NCBI GenBank assembly: GCA_035772735.1
Contig: JASDFA010000006.1
Coordinates: 70,944,001 to 71,008,000, forward strand
Source: Datura wrightii
Lineage: Eukaryota > Streptophyta > Magnoliopsida > Solanales > Solanaceae
Direction of reading: 5' to 3'
DNA: 64,000 nucleotides
Shown here: one piece after another, positions 37,316 through 48,263 of the stretch
How the letters are laid out: each line of letters opens with the position of its first letter
How positions within the stretch are numbered: position 1 is the first letter of the stretch
Made by a program: the position numbers and the translations under genes
Notes under the pieces: model-generated
Seen by the model: only the letters and a program-made list of their open reading frames with translations
Database searches by the model: none
Told to the model about the DNA's origin: nothing

Positions 37316-37839
37316 GAATTGTATTTTTTTAATTATATTTGAAGAATAATTCTTTTAAATTTTTTATTTAAATGAAGTAATAATATATGATGTTTTCACC
37401 CATCTATTTTCTGATTTAATAGATTATATATATTACCGAATTAATAATATATATATTTTATTTACATGTCATAAGGTTGATTATAACTTTTATTAGATTA
37501 TAAACAATCAAATCATGTAGACTGTAAATACAATTACTTATAATTACGTAATAATTATTTACCAATAAATTTAAAAATATTTAAACTTGAGTATTGGTCC
37601 CAATACTTATAAATTTTTACCTAATTTGTTTAATTATACAGAGTGGATCCAATACATGCGCACTTACGTTTTCTTTATAACTTAGATAATAAAATAGTAA
37701 TTTCCTAACTCCCCGTCACTCTCTAGAAAAACTTATATTATATCATATGCCATAGATAAAAATGGTCTTATATTTATCAAGAAAAAAATAATTCAAAAAT
37801 TTTAAAAGTGATTTGGCTAAAAATACATGCAATCTCTAA

Positions 37840-38215
37840 TTTCACATTTCACAATTCAAAAATTTTCAAATTACACATACAATTCTAATTTTTGCAAACT
37901 AAACATACAAATCAAATTTCACATTTCACAATTCAAATTTTTTTAAATTCAGCATACAATTCTAATTTTTGTAAACTAAACATACAATTCAACTTTTACA
38001 TTTCACATTTCACAAATTTTCAAATCAAACATACAATTCTCATTTCACATTTCACAATTCAAAAATTTTCAAATTAAACATACAATTCTAATTTTTTCAA
38101 ACAAAACATAAAATTCAAATTTCACATTTCACAATTCAAAAATTTTCAAATTAAACATACAATTCTAATTTTTGTAAACTCAACATACAATTCAATTTCA
38201 CATTTCATATTACAT
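37840..38215. repeat. Minisatellite-like array, about 77-bp period
   Basis: About five imperfect units. Each contains CATACAATTCTAATTTTT, CAAACTAAACATAC, AATTTCACATTTCACAATTC and AAAAATTTTCAAATTAAACA. One unit is shortened to about 49 bp (near 38,032). Non-coding, AT-rich, inside the MULE next to its right end. Confidence 0.85.
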
Positions 38216-38663
38216 CAAACAATTAATAATACACATAAATAAAAAGTTATTTTATATTACATTCAATTAAAAAAATAAATTAACAAAAAAATACCTCCAA
38301 AGTGTTAACTTTTTGAAGTTTAACTTCTTGAACCAAAACTTGGTCCTTCACTTTCAACTTCACCTTCAATGAAGTATTCTTCAAGAAATCTACAAAAAGT
38401 ATTTATTCATAGCGGGTTAGAATTGATGAAAAACAAGTAAAAAATGCAGGGGCTGGGGTGGGGGCGCGCGGGGTTCACTAGTTCAAACCAGATCTGAAAA
38501 AAAACAGACATGGTACGATGGAAAATGACCTTACATGTTCTTGGGTAGGGGATAGTGAAGAAATTTGGGGTAGGGATGTGGTGGGACAGATCTGTGGTGG
38601 GGCTTCTCACTTGTTCGAATGAAGAAAAAAATGGCAGAAAGGTGGGGAAGAAGGTAGTTACAT

Positions 38664-38802
38664 CAGACTAATTTAGTTCGATATATATAACGGACTAAAA
38701 TGGTCCGATATATATATCAGACTAATTTAGTTCGATATGTTGTCTTTACGGTGTCAGGTTAGACGTCTAAAGAAAAAGAGCATAACAGACTAATTTAGTC
38801 TG
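38664..38802 (-). repeat. MULE right subterminal 17-bp near-palindromes (4 copies)
   Basis: Copies at 38,664-38,680, 38,691-38,707, 38,718-38,734 and 38,786-38,802, of the form C(G/A)GACTAATTTAGT(T/C)(C/T)G. The first three are evenly spaced at 27 bp and linked by ATATATA. They mirror the copies at the left end. Confidence 0.85.
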
Positions 38803-38885
38803 TTAAGCTTATTTCGGTCACTTTTTAAAAATGTGGCCTATTTCTGTATTTATTAATTTGTGATTGATTATTTAGGTTCTGGGTT
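38784..38885 (-). repeat. MULE right terminal inverted repeat
   Basis: Read on the minus strand from 38,885 it begins AAACCCAGAACCTAAATAAT and follows the left repeat for about 100 bp, with about ten differences. Confidence 0.92.
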
Positions 38886-38894
38886 TCTCTTTCA
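38886..38894. repeat. MULE target site duplication, right
   Basis: TCTCTTTCA, matching eight of nine bases of the left copy. The sequence after it (GAGGGACTTAAC) continues the element 1 LTR exactly where 28,634 stopped. Confidence 0.88.
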
Positions 38895-39977
38895 GAGGGA
38901 CTTAACGTGTGGATGGATGAGTCGTGGTGTCACTTCATGACTCATCAGGATGATCGTTAGTTGGAAAAGGTTGGAAAAAAATGGAAATTTCCAGTGGTGG
39001 TATGAAGTGGAGACAATGAGTCTTCAGAGAACCTAACGACTTGTTATGTCCCTTGTGGTGACTGGTAGTGTCACTTTTCCAGGCGAATCAGTAAGGGCAT
39101 TTTCATAATTTTTAAGCTCCTAAGAACTAAACTACGTCGTTTTAAGCTCTGAAAGAAGTGTATTAAGCGAGTTTAACCTATTATTATTCATTCAACTTCC
39201 ATGCATGCAAAGTTTAGAAGTTCCTTTTTGAATATCAAGCTTGAACCCTATCAATTCTTCTCTAATTCTCTTGGGTTTTCAAAGTTAAGTTGATATTTAG
39301 CTTATCCAGGTATGTAGGGTTATGAATGGGAGTTTCCTTTTACTCTTATGCCCAAATTTTTTCTCAAGTTCATGAATTCAAGTCTTAATTCAAGTTTATG
39401 ATCTTATGGGGTTTTAACTCGATTTTATGAAATTCCCTATGATTGATTTATGGGTCAATTCTCTTCATGTCCCAAATCATTTTTTAAGATTCATGGACAT
39501 ATTTTATATACAAATTAATTATAAAATCATGATTTCAAATTTTAGAAAATTGTGCCCTATCATGCAAGTTTTATGAAAAGCCAAGTCTATGATTCATGAT
39601 TTCAAGTATGACGAGATATCTAGGATGAATGAATATTTATGAATTACCCATGTATGAATCCATGATCTTGACTTATGAAGACTACTTCATATATGCATGA
39701 TTTTAAGATTTGGGCAAGCCCACACAAGTTAAGTATGTACTCATGATTTAGTCAAGGCTAACATGATCAGCTTATCATATGTTTTGGAGTCAAGACTCCC
39801 AATGCAACTTATGATATATTTTGGAGCCAAGACTCCCTATGTTTAGATTTTAGACTATGCATGTGATTATGATTTCAACTTCGTTGAAAAATGATGGGAG
39901 CACTATGCATGTTTTTGGGAGTAGTATCTAGCACCGAGTAGCCTTGGGGTTCTAAGGTTCCCCAGTTTCAGAACTAC
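38895..39977 (+). repeat. Element 1 3' LTR, right part, truncated
   Basis: Aligns with about 21,313-22,376 of the 5' LTR, for example GAGGGACTTAAC and ATGCATGTTTTTG. Similarity ends after AACTAC at about 39,977. The last roughly 950 bp of the LTR is missing and no target duplication is seen, so the end was lost by deletion or by joining to the next fragment. Confidence 0.88.
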
Positions 39978-41351
39978 CATTTGGCTATTATTAAAAGCAC
40001 TTACTTGTCATACTAAAATTTGATTTAGTGCCATAATTAATAAGTTTCCCGATGTATTTCACCTAATGGAGTTATTACTTTGGAAATCGATGTTACTCTC
40101 GATACTTAACCGATCTCTGTACCACCTTGTTGTATGGATTCTACTGAGTTGCAAGAATTGAAAGAAAAATTGAAGGATCTTTTAGATAAATATTTTAATC
40201 GACCATGTACTTCACCTTAGGGATGCTTCAGTCGTACTTGTCCGGAAGAAGGATGGGTTACTCAGAATGTGTATCGGCTATCACTAACTTAATAAAGTGA
40301 CCATAAAGAGTAAATATTCTTTGCCTAAGATTGATGATTTGTTTGTTCAGCTTTAAGGAGCTAATTTATTTTCAAGGAGTGGCTGCGCTCAGGATACCAA
40401 CTAAAGATAAAATCGCAAGATATTCCAAAAATAACTTCTTATACCTGCTATGGTCATTTTGCATTTTTGGTTATATCCTTTAGTTTGACCAATGTACTAG
40501 CTATGTTCATGGGTTTGATGACTCTTGTTTTCAAGTCATTCTTTGATTGTTTCATTATTGTCTCTTTGATGACATTCTAGTTCACTCGAAGAATCGTGAA
40601 GAGAATGTGAATCATATGAGAATAGATTTAGAATCACTTAAAGAGAATGAACTTTATGGAAAATTATCTACGTGTGAATTTTGGCTTAATTCTGTGACAT
40701 TTTTGGGTCACATGGTATCTAGTGATAGTATCAAGGTTTATCCACAAAAAATTAAAGAAGTTAAGGACTAGCCGAAGCCCACGAGTGTGATGGATATTCA
40801 TAGATTCTTGGTTTTGGCTTACTATTACCATAAATTTATGAAAGGATTTTCATCCATAACTACACCACTAACAAAATTGACTCAGGAGACTTCTAAGTTC
40901 TCATGGTCCAAGGAATGAGAAAAGAGTTTTCAAGAACTAAAGGTAAGGCTAACTTCAACTCCTATTTTGACTTTGTTTTTAGGTTCTGACGACTATATGG
41001 TGTATTTTAATGCTTCTAGAATTAGATTGGGTTGTGTGTTGATGTAGAGGTTAAAGTGATTGCCTATGTTTTAGGTCAATTAAAAAGCATGAGAAGACCT
41101 ATTTGACTTATGGTTTGGAGTTAATTGTGTGATTTTTGTACTAAAGATTTGGCGTCACTATTTGTATGGTCATCACTATGATGTTTTCATTGATCACAAG
41201 CTATTTCAATATATTTTCAAGCAGCGTGAGTTAGATATCAGACATAGAAGGTTGTTGGAGTTGTTGAAAGACTATGATTTGAATATTTTGAATCACCATG
41301 GTAAGGAGAACGTTTCCATTGACGCCTTGAGTTATAAGTTTATGGGGTACC
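39978..41351 (+). pseudogene. pol: Element 2: heavily decayed gypsy pol remnant (RT-RNase H)
   Basis: A broken RT/RNase H region in several frames: LQELKEKLKDLLDK, a disrupted KKDGLLRM-like segment, YGHFAFLVISFSLTN, then LSTCEFWLNSVTFLGHMVSS (about 40,665-40,725) and the RNase H/connection phrases LKIWRHYLYGHHYDVFIDHK and LLELLKDYDLNILNHHGKEN (about 41,140-41,320). No LTR, gag or integrase of its own is seen. It is far more eroded than elements 1, 3 and 4, so probably older, and it is cut at both ends. Confidence 0.82.
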
Positions 41352-42404
41352 TGATGTGTCGGGATTTTGTGGCATATTTGTACCTATTTTCATAGAGTTT
41401 TTCATGCCTTTAAGTACTGATTTAAGTCATTTCTAATGCTATTTTGCTAAGTTTCAGGATTTTTAATGAGTTGGAGAAAAGAGGCATAATTCAGAAGTTT
41501 TGCCAAAAAATGGAGTAGATGGATGATGTGTCGGGAGTTTTTCATGCCTTTAAGTATTAATTTAAGTCAAAACTAACTTTATTTGACTAAATTTCAGGAA
41601 TTCAATAAGTTGATAAAAGGTGGCATGGGAATCACTAAAGTCTACCAGAATGTTTGCAAGAGATGGTCGCTTTTTCAACATACAATTTGTATCTTCAACT
41701 GCCTTATAATCTAGAGAACACCACCAAGTGGTATGCAACCGACGGTTCAAGATGCAGACCGTCTTCTCAAAAGATGATCTGCCAATCAAAAGACGGTTCG
41801 AGGTCACATAAAACCCTGAAGCAGTTGACAGTTCAAAGTGTGGACTGTCTTTTTTTAAAAACAACAATCAAAAGACGGATGAGGCCAGACAGAACACCAA
41901 AATCAAGTGACGGTTCAATATGCGGACCGTCTTCCCAATAGAAGGTCCGCCTTTGCGAGCTAGGACCCTACGATTTTGAATTAAGTCAGGATTTTAAAAA
42001 CTTAGTATAAATAGACTTTTTTGTTTTTTTCAGAGAGTTCGACTAGAGTAGATGTTTAGGGTCACTTTTAGCTAGTTTTCCAATATCTTCTCCATAGCTT
42101 TAGCATTGTAATTGAACTTGAAGATCAAGTTGCTCAATTCAAGTTTCTCTTCTCTTATTATTACTTTGTAAGTGAGAATGTCTAATTACTTGCTTTTTTA
42201 TTCTTCTTTTACTATGGGTAGCTAAACCTAGATCTAGGGTCATGAACCTAATAGGTATTCGAACCCTAATGATCTCAATTGGGTGAAACTGATTACGGGC
42301 TTAAGAATATTTGATTGATCTGGGGTTTGTAAAGCGTGATTGATAATGAAAGTCATTCAATCCTTGCCAATTGTCTTTATTGTGCTTGAGAAAAACAATT
42401 TAGG
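41352..42404 (+). mobile_element. LTR-like fragment of another gypsy lineage (Tat/Athila-like?)
   Basis: Starts TGATGTGTCGGGATTTTG. It has a partial direct repeat of its first part (TGATGTGTCGGGAG at 41,524; GAGTTTTTCATGCCTTTAAG at 41,395 and 41,534). In the middle are GACGGTTC/GGACCGTC-type units (41,735-41,950). A typical LTR-like tail follows with GTATAAATAGACTTTTTTG and GGTAGCTAAACCTAGATCTA. It is cut at 42,404 by element 3. The lineage is inferred only from LTR style. Confidence 0.5.
41735..41955. repeat. GACGGT/ACCGTC inverted motif cluster
   Basis: Imperfect units with GACGGTTCAA, ATGCAGACCGTC, AAAGACGGTTCGAG, GACAGTTCAAAGTG, GTGACGGTTCAATATG and CGGACCGTCTTC. Paired inverted halves (GACGGT with ACCGTC) could form hairpins. 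Probably internal LTR structure. Confidence 0.6.
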
Positions 42405-44680
42405 TGTAATACCCCGGGAAGGCCTAAGAATAGACTCAGGAGTTGAATTTGAAAAGTGCAGAAAACTGGCAAAAACATCACAGAATGGACCACAGAACGA
42501 CTGATGATATCAAACCACGAGTCATGTATGCTTTCATTGATTGGGGAAAGGATGGTGGCAGTGGAGACAACGAGAGGTATGAAGACCCGTTTGGGATACA
42601 ACGGGCCATCATTTGCAGTCATGGTTAGGGTAAGGCTAGGCAGTAGTGTGAACAACGGGAGACCCAACGACCCGTTAGGAGAAGCCATGGGTCGTTGGTT
42701 GTGGTCGTTGTTGGAGGGCAAGAATTTCCAGTGTGGGTGACGGCTTGAGACCACGACTCGTTGGATGGAACCATAAGTCATGGTGAGGCTCGTGTAGGGG
42801 ATTCAATTTTTGTGATGAGCAAACAACGGACGGTATAACAAGTCGTGGGTTGAAGGCACGGGTCGTCCTGTCAACCTGTTGTTTGGATCCGAGTCTAGGT
42901 CATTCAGAAGTCCATTCAACGAGGGGCACGACGGGTCGTTGGTGGTTCCTACGACCCATTGGTACCACTCGTGGGTTCCATTCGGCCAGTTTTCAAGGCA
43001 GGTTCATTAAGGGTATTTTTGACTTTTTCACGATATAAGGCCCTAAACTATGTCATTTTGGCTTGATAAAAGCTGGGTTTTAAGATGATGACCTATTATA
43101 AACTTCCATTTACGCATGCAAGAACCTTGAGAAGTGATTCAAGGGGAGATTTCAAGATTTTCACCTCAATTCCTTCAATTTCATTCTTGGGCTTTTAAGG
43201 AGGGTTAGGAATTGATCATCCCATGTATTTAAGGTCTTCAATGGGTGGATTCTTCCACACCCATGGTCCTTCTATATTAACTACTCAAATTTATTTGAAA
43301 ACTCATGGAGTTTATATTTGGTTTGTATAAAAAATTTAATGATTTAATTATGGGTCTTGTGATTTTGAAACCCTATCATTATCTATTGATTTGGATCATC
43401 TTTTGAGCTCTAAATTGATATTAGTAGTGGCTGGTTTTGAATTTCTAATCATTTAAAAATCGATCATGCATGCCCATGATAAACTGATTTATGATCCATT
43501 GATCCATTGATGTTTTTGATAATCCTAGCATGTATTATAAATTTAATCATGAATATATTATGTTATCTATTATGCTCTTATGGAAATTTAAACTTATGCA
43601 TGATCTACAAGTATGTATGTATTTTATTAAGCATGAATTATGTTTTGGCCAACTCACGAGCCTCAAGCCATGGCTAGTTCACATATGTTCAAGCATGTTT
43701 ATGATTATCATGATTTGACTAGTCCATGAAATCATGTATGTAATTATTATGAACACTATATATGTTTTGGGAGTAGTATCGAACACCGTCAGGTTTTGGG
43801 CCCATGTTAAGCCCCGGATCTTATGAACTACGTGCCACCGTAAGTATGTTGGGACCCTTTCATGTTTTTCCCTGGCCCAATTGGCCCTTTTCATGTGTGA
43901 TCACGCCCTTCATGGTTCCTACCCTTGGCAAGATACGAATACCCTCCCGACTATGGTTACAAGTAGGGCTTCATATGTGCTCATATAGGGTATATCGGTT
44001 AAGAGAATCTCGCACTGTTCCTCATGATTTATGCATATTTATGATTATGAATGTTGGCTCAAGTTATGTTAAGTAAGGATTTTCTATTATGATTATGACT
44101 ATATTTACGTTACGAATGTTTTAAAAACCTTGAGCCTTATGTTATATTATGATAATTATGTTATGAGCATGTTGTCCTACTCTTATGATCATTTATGAGT
44201 TTTATACATATTTTAATGTTTGTTTTACTTACCTTGCACACTCAGTACATTTCACGTACTGACCGTATACTTTCTATGCTGTATCGTCTCATGATATAAG
44301 TCCTAGTTCTCAGGCGCATCCTCACCCGTAGATAGACTCGGACTTGATCTCTGTGTATTTGGTGAATCATCATGTTCTGAGGGATACATATTCACATTCT
44401 ATGTTATTCCTTCAATTTCTGGATGTTGGATTAGTTGGGGAGTTGTCCCATCAATCCGCCTTTCATGTTTAGAGGCTTATCAGACTAAAGGTTGTATTCC
44501 GCCGTATTGTATTAGTATTGTACTGTTTTCCCTCATATTATGTTATGATTGCCTTTTCTATGCTAAGTCTTCCGCTCATGTGATTGAATTAGATGTATGC
44601 TCATGCCATGGGTCAACTTGGGGTCTCTCGGGGCTCCTTGTCCCATGTCTACGATTCGGGTGTACGTTTAAGTCGTGATA
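42405..44680 (+). repeat. Element 3 5' LTR
   Basis: Begins TGTAATACCCCGGGAAGGCC and ends TTTAAGTCGTGATA (TGACA expected), 2,276 bp. The first 1,160 bp match the 3' LTR at 55,611-56,770 closely, with small indels and substitutions. Confidence 0.93.
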
Positions 44681-44684
44681 AACT

Positions 44685-44697
44685 TGGTATCAGAGCC
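44685..44697 (+). other. Element 3 primer binding site (tRNA-Met type)
   Basis: TGGTATCAGAGCC, unmutated, four bases after the LTR. Complementary to the 3' end of initiator tRNA-Met, the usual primer for chromoviruses. Confidence 0.92.
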
Positions 44698-44884
44698 ATA
44701 GGTTTATGTGTCCTAGGGAGTCTGAAAGTCACGTTAAGTAGAGTGTTTTCATGGGTGTGAAGTTCACCACACTTATGACGAAGAGGCTACTAGACGTTTA
44801 GGAATGTTCCCTTCTTTCATGATCTATGTCGTGCGATGAACGTCCTTTACTCCTCTAATTCGTGCTATTCGCATCTGCAGTATC

Positions 44885-45980
44885 ATGCCTCCACACTGAG
44901 TAAATGCCAGAAGGAATGGTAATGGTGATGATCATGAGGGTACACATGATGGGGAGCATCCGCAAGCTCCACTTGTTCATGAGGAGCACATACCAGAGCC
45001 AGCCGCCCACACTGAGTTTAGGGCGGCGATCTAGATGTTGGCACAGGCCATGACAACTCAGGTCCAAAATCAGACTATGGCTCATTATCCGCAAAATGGG
45101 AATGCGGCAGCTGCTAGGGTGAGGGATTTTCTGAGGATGAGTGCTCCGGAGAACACAAGGTCGAAGGTAGATGAGGACCCACATGACTTTATTGAGGAAA
45201 TTCATAAGATCACCCAGGTTATGGGGGTGAATAAAAGGAATGTGTCGACTTGACCTCCTATCATATCAAGGGGGTAACACATATATGGTTCAAGTAATTG
45301 AGAGGTGCTAGGGCAGCGGGTGCAGGTCCAATAGGTTGGGATGAGTTCCACACCGCGTTCATGGATAGGTACTTCCCTCGGGAGATGAGGGAGCTTAAGG
45401 CGGCTGAGTTTGTGAATTTGAAACAGGGCAACATGTCAGTCCAGGAGTATTCTTTGGAGTTCACTCGGCTATCTAAATATGCTCTGGAGTTGGTGGCGGA
45501 TCAATGGGCTCGGGTGAGCCGCTTTGTACATGGAGTAGCAGATTACTTGGACAAGGATTGCCGGATTGTCATGCTACACTGAGACATCGACTTTCATCGC
45601 ATTGTATTGCATGACCAACAGATGGAGTCAGTCTATAAGAGGCAGAGAGAGGACAAGAGGGCTAGGACCGACAACTATGGGATTTGTCAGGCTAGGTTAG
45701 GTGGTGGATCACGTCAGCAATCCCAACACAGGTCCACTGCTCCAGCTCCATCATCGTCTAGCATGCCGTCCAGGTTCAGGGGAGACCAGAGGAGCAGGGA
45801 TACAGGCTTGAGGGATCATGGTAGCCTGTAGATGGAGTGCACTTTCCCAGCTTGTGCGAGATGTGGCAAAAATCATCCCGACAGGTGCCTGATCGGTACG
45901 GATGCTTGTTTCGGGTGTGGCAAACCCGAGCACAGGATCAGAGATTGCCGGGCAACCAGTTCTACCGCTTCAGTAGCATG
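44885..45980 (+). pseudogene. gag: Element 3 gag, broken
   Basis: Starts MPPH-stop. Capsid segments follow: VRDFLRMSAPENTRSKVDED, PHDFIEEIHKITQVMGVN, GWDEFHTAFMDRYFPREMRE and FVNLKQGNMSVQEYSLEFTR. Two consecutive intact zinc knuckles lie at about 45,855-45,950 (CARCGKNHPDRC and CFGCGKPEHRIRDC). Stops and a frameshift near 45,253-45,297 break it. Confidence 0.87.
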
Positions 45981-46079
45981 ACCTCCTCAGTAGGGTGCCT
46001 CCACTAGTTCTGCAGGTGGTCAGCACCGGAACAGGATTTATGCCCTAGTACCTTGCCAGGAGCAGGAGGATTTGCTAGA

Positions 46080-47900
46080 TGTGGTCACGGGTATGTTTCA
46101 AGTATTCCATATTGGAGTTAGATCCAGGAGCTACCTCGTCTTTCGTGACCCCTTACATTGCTAGTAGTTTTGGAGTTAGTCCTGAAATTCTGTCAGAACC
46201 ATTCTCCGTGTTGGTGAATCAGTTATAGCTAGGCGGGTATATAGAGGTTGCCCCATACAGTGTTGCATCCACAGACCTTGTAGAGTTAGCCATGACTGAC
46301 TTTGACATTATTCTTGGCATGGATTGGTTGTTTGCGTGTTATGCTTCCATTAATTGTAGGACCCGTATGGTGGAATTTTGTTTTTCGGGTGAGTCAGTGT
46401 TGGAGTGAAAGGGTAGTTTGGCAATACCAGCAAGTCGATTTATTTCCTATCTTAAGGCCAGGAAGATGATCTCTAAGGGTTGCGTGTACCACCTAGTTAG
46501 GGTTAAGGATGGGAGTCCAGACCTCGACTATTCAGTCAGTTTTGGTGGTGTGCGAATATCAAGAGGGTTTCTTGATGATTTTCCAGGTCCTCCGGAGAGG
46601 GAAATTGATTTTGGTATTGATCTACTGCCCGGTACACAACCTATTTCTATCCCTCCTTATAGGATGGCTCCAGCCGAGCTAAAGGAGTTAAAGGACTTGT
46701 TGTATAAGGGTTTCATTAGACCAAGCAAGTCTCCATGGGCTGCACCGGTTCTATTTGTTCGAAAGAAGAATGGTTCCCTTTGAATGTGTATTGATTATTG
46801 ACAACTTAATAAGGTCATCGTCAAGAACAGGTACCCCTTGCCCAAGATTGGTGATTCATTTGACCAGCTCCATGGTGCCAAGTGTTTCTCGAAGATAGAT
46901 CTCAGGTCCGGATATCACCAGCTCAGAGTTTGGGAGTGTGACATTCCAAAGACAGCCTTCAGAACCTGATGAGTTTGTAGTTATTTCTTTTGGACTAACC
47001 AATCTCCTGCAACTTTTATGGACCTGATGAACAGGGTATTCAAGGCATATTTGGGCACATTTGTGGTTGTGTTCATTGATGACATCCTTATATACTCGTG
47101 GAGCGAGGAGGAGCATGCCGCTCACCTGAGGGTAGTACTTCAGACCCTCAAGGATCGTTAGTTATATGCAAAGTTTAGCAAGTGTGAACTTTGGCTGGAC
47201 TCGGTGGCATTTCTGGGCCATGTGGTGTCGAGTGAGGGCATAAGGGTAGATTCTCAGAAAATCGAAGCGGTGAAGAATTGGCCTAGACCGACGAATCCTT
47301 CAGAAATTCGGAGTTTCTTAGACCTAGCAAGCTACTACCAGAGGTTTGTTGAGGGTTTCTCATCTATTGCGGCACCTTTGACCAGGTTGACTCAGAAAAA
47401 GGTGAAGTTCCGATGGTCAGAGGATTGTGAGAAAAGCTTCTAGGAATTGAAGACCCAACTCACTTCAGCACCAGTATTGACTTTACCCGAGGGTACTGAT
47501 GGGTTTGTTGTGTATTGTGATGCTTCGAGAGTCGGACTGGGATGTGTGTTGATGCAATGGGGGAAGGTGATAGCATGCGCCTCACGATAGTTAAAGGTTC
47601 ACGAAAGGAATTACTCAACCCATGATCTTGAGTCGGCCGCGGTGGTGGTTGCATTAAAGATATGGCAACATTACTTGTATGGGGTCCACGTGGATGTGTT
47701 TACGGATCACAAGAGCTTGCAATATGTGTGCACACAGAAGGATCTAAATCTTTGGCAAAGGAGGTGGTTGGAGTTGCTAAAGGACTACGACATGAGTGTC
47801 CTCTACCACCCGGGCAAGGCAAATGTGGTTGTGTATGCGCTTACTAGACTCTCTATGGACAATGTGTCCCACGTGGATGAGGCAAAGAAGAAGTTGTTAA
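46080..47900 (+). pseudogene. pol: Element 3 protease, RT and RNase H, broken
   Basis: The protease region (46,080-46,400) is poorly preserved. RT starts with FIRPSKSPWAAPVLFVRKKN, then a TGA where MCIDY follows, then TGA in DY-stop-QLNK (Arg expected). FSKIDLRSGYHQLRV follows. The catalytic VFIDDILIYS phrase is preserved near 47,070-47,100. KFSKCELWLDSVAFLGHVVS and the RNase H phrases VVYCDASRVGLGCVLM, STHDLE and VFTDHKSLQY end the region. Stops at 46,783, about 46,799, 47,159, 47,442 and 47,589 stand where Arg or Gln is expected. Confidence 0.88.
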
Positions 47901-47903
47901 AGG

Positions 47904-48263
47904 ATGTCCACCGACTTTCAAGGTTGGGGGTTAGATTGGTTGAATCACGACAGCGTTGTTGTGCAGAATGGGTCAGAATCGTCCTTGGTGGTCGATGTCA
48001 AATCTAAGCAAGATGAGGATCCGATTTTGAGAAGGCTGAAGGAAGCGGGGCGGAGTCAAAAGGTGGAGGTTTTCTCGCAAGGGGAAGATGGTGTTCTTCG
48101 ATACCAGGGTAGGTTATGTGTTCCGAACGTTGATAATTTGAGAGTCTGGATATTGCATGAAGCACATGGTACCAGATATTCCATCCATCTGGGATCCATG
48201 AGGATGTATCGGTACTTGAGGGAAATCTATTGGTGGGATGGTATGAAGAAGGATATCGCAAAG
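47904..48263 (+). pseudogene. pol: Element 3 integrase N-terminal part
   Basis: Spacer region (SKQDEDPILRRLKEAGRSQK; DGVLRYQGRLCVP) and the start of the integrase zinc domain (YSIHLGSMRMYRYLREIYWW; KKDIAK), where element 5 is inserted after CAAAG. Coding continues at 54,201. Confidence 0.88.

Larger units (their letters stand above)
28635..38885. mobile_element. MULE (Mutator-like element), about 10.25 kb including a nested solo LTR
   Basis: DNA transposon inserted in the 3' LTR of element 1. The flanks are ACTCTTTCA (28,626-28,634) and TCTCTTTCA (38,886-38,894), a 9-bp target duplication with one mismatch. The 5' LTR of element 1 shows the empty site (ACTCTTTCAGAGGGACTTAA). Terminal inverted repeats of about 100 bp are about 90% alike by eye. 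Inside are a MuDR-type transposase (+), a PMD-domain gene (-), near-palindromic subterminal repeats at both ends and two tandem-repeat blocks. Without the solo LTR the element would be about 7.9 kb. Both genes are broken, so this copy is not autonomous. Confidence 0.93.
21059..39977 (+). mobile_element. Element 1: Tekay/Del-type Ty3/gypsy chromovirus, decayed and split by a MULE
   Basis: LTR retrotransposon with 5' LTR (21,059-23,331), tRNA-Met-type priming site, gag, protease, RT, RNase H, integrase, chromodomain, polypurine tract and a 3' LTR starting at 28,382. The 3' LTR is broken by the MULE at 28,635-38,885 and resumes at 38,895. It ends early at about 39,977, where it loses similarity to the 5' LTR after AACTAC; roughly 1 kb of the LTR is missing. 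The domain order with integrase before a C-terminal chromodomain, and the long 2.27-kb LTR, fit Tekay/Del. All frames carry stops. The five bases before the 5' LTR are AGCAT; the matching flank is lost. Confidence 0.93.

Noticed and set aside
37840..38215. Regular repeats that might suggest a CRISPR array
   Set aside because: Units are contiguous and AT-rich without unique spacers, in a plant transposon. A minisatellite.
42377..42781. 134-codon minus-strand frame in the element 3 LTR (and 55,740-56,030)
   Set aside because: Antisense in LTR sequence and broken between the two LTR copies. No domain.
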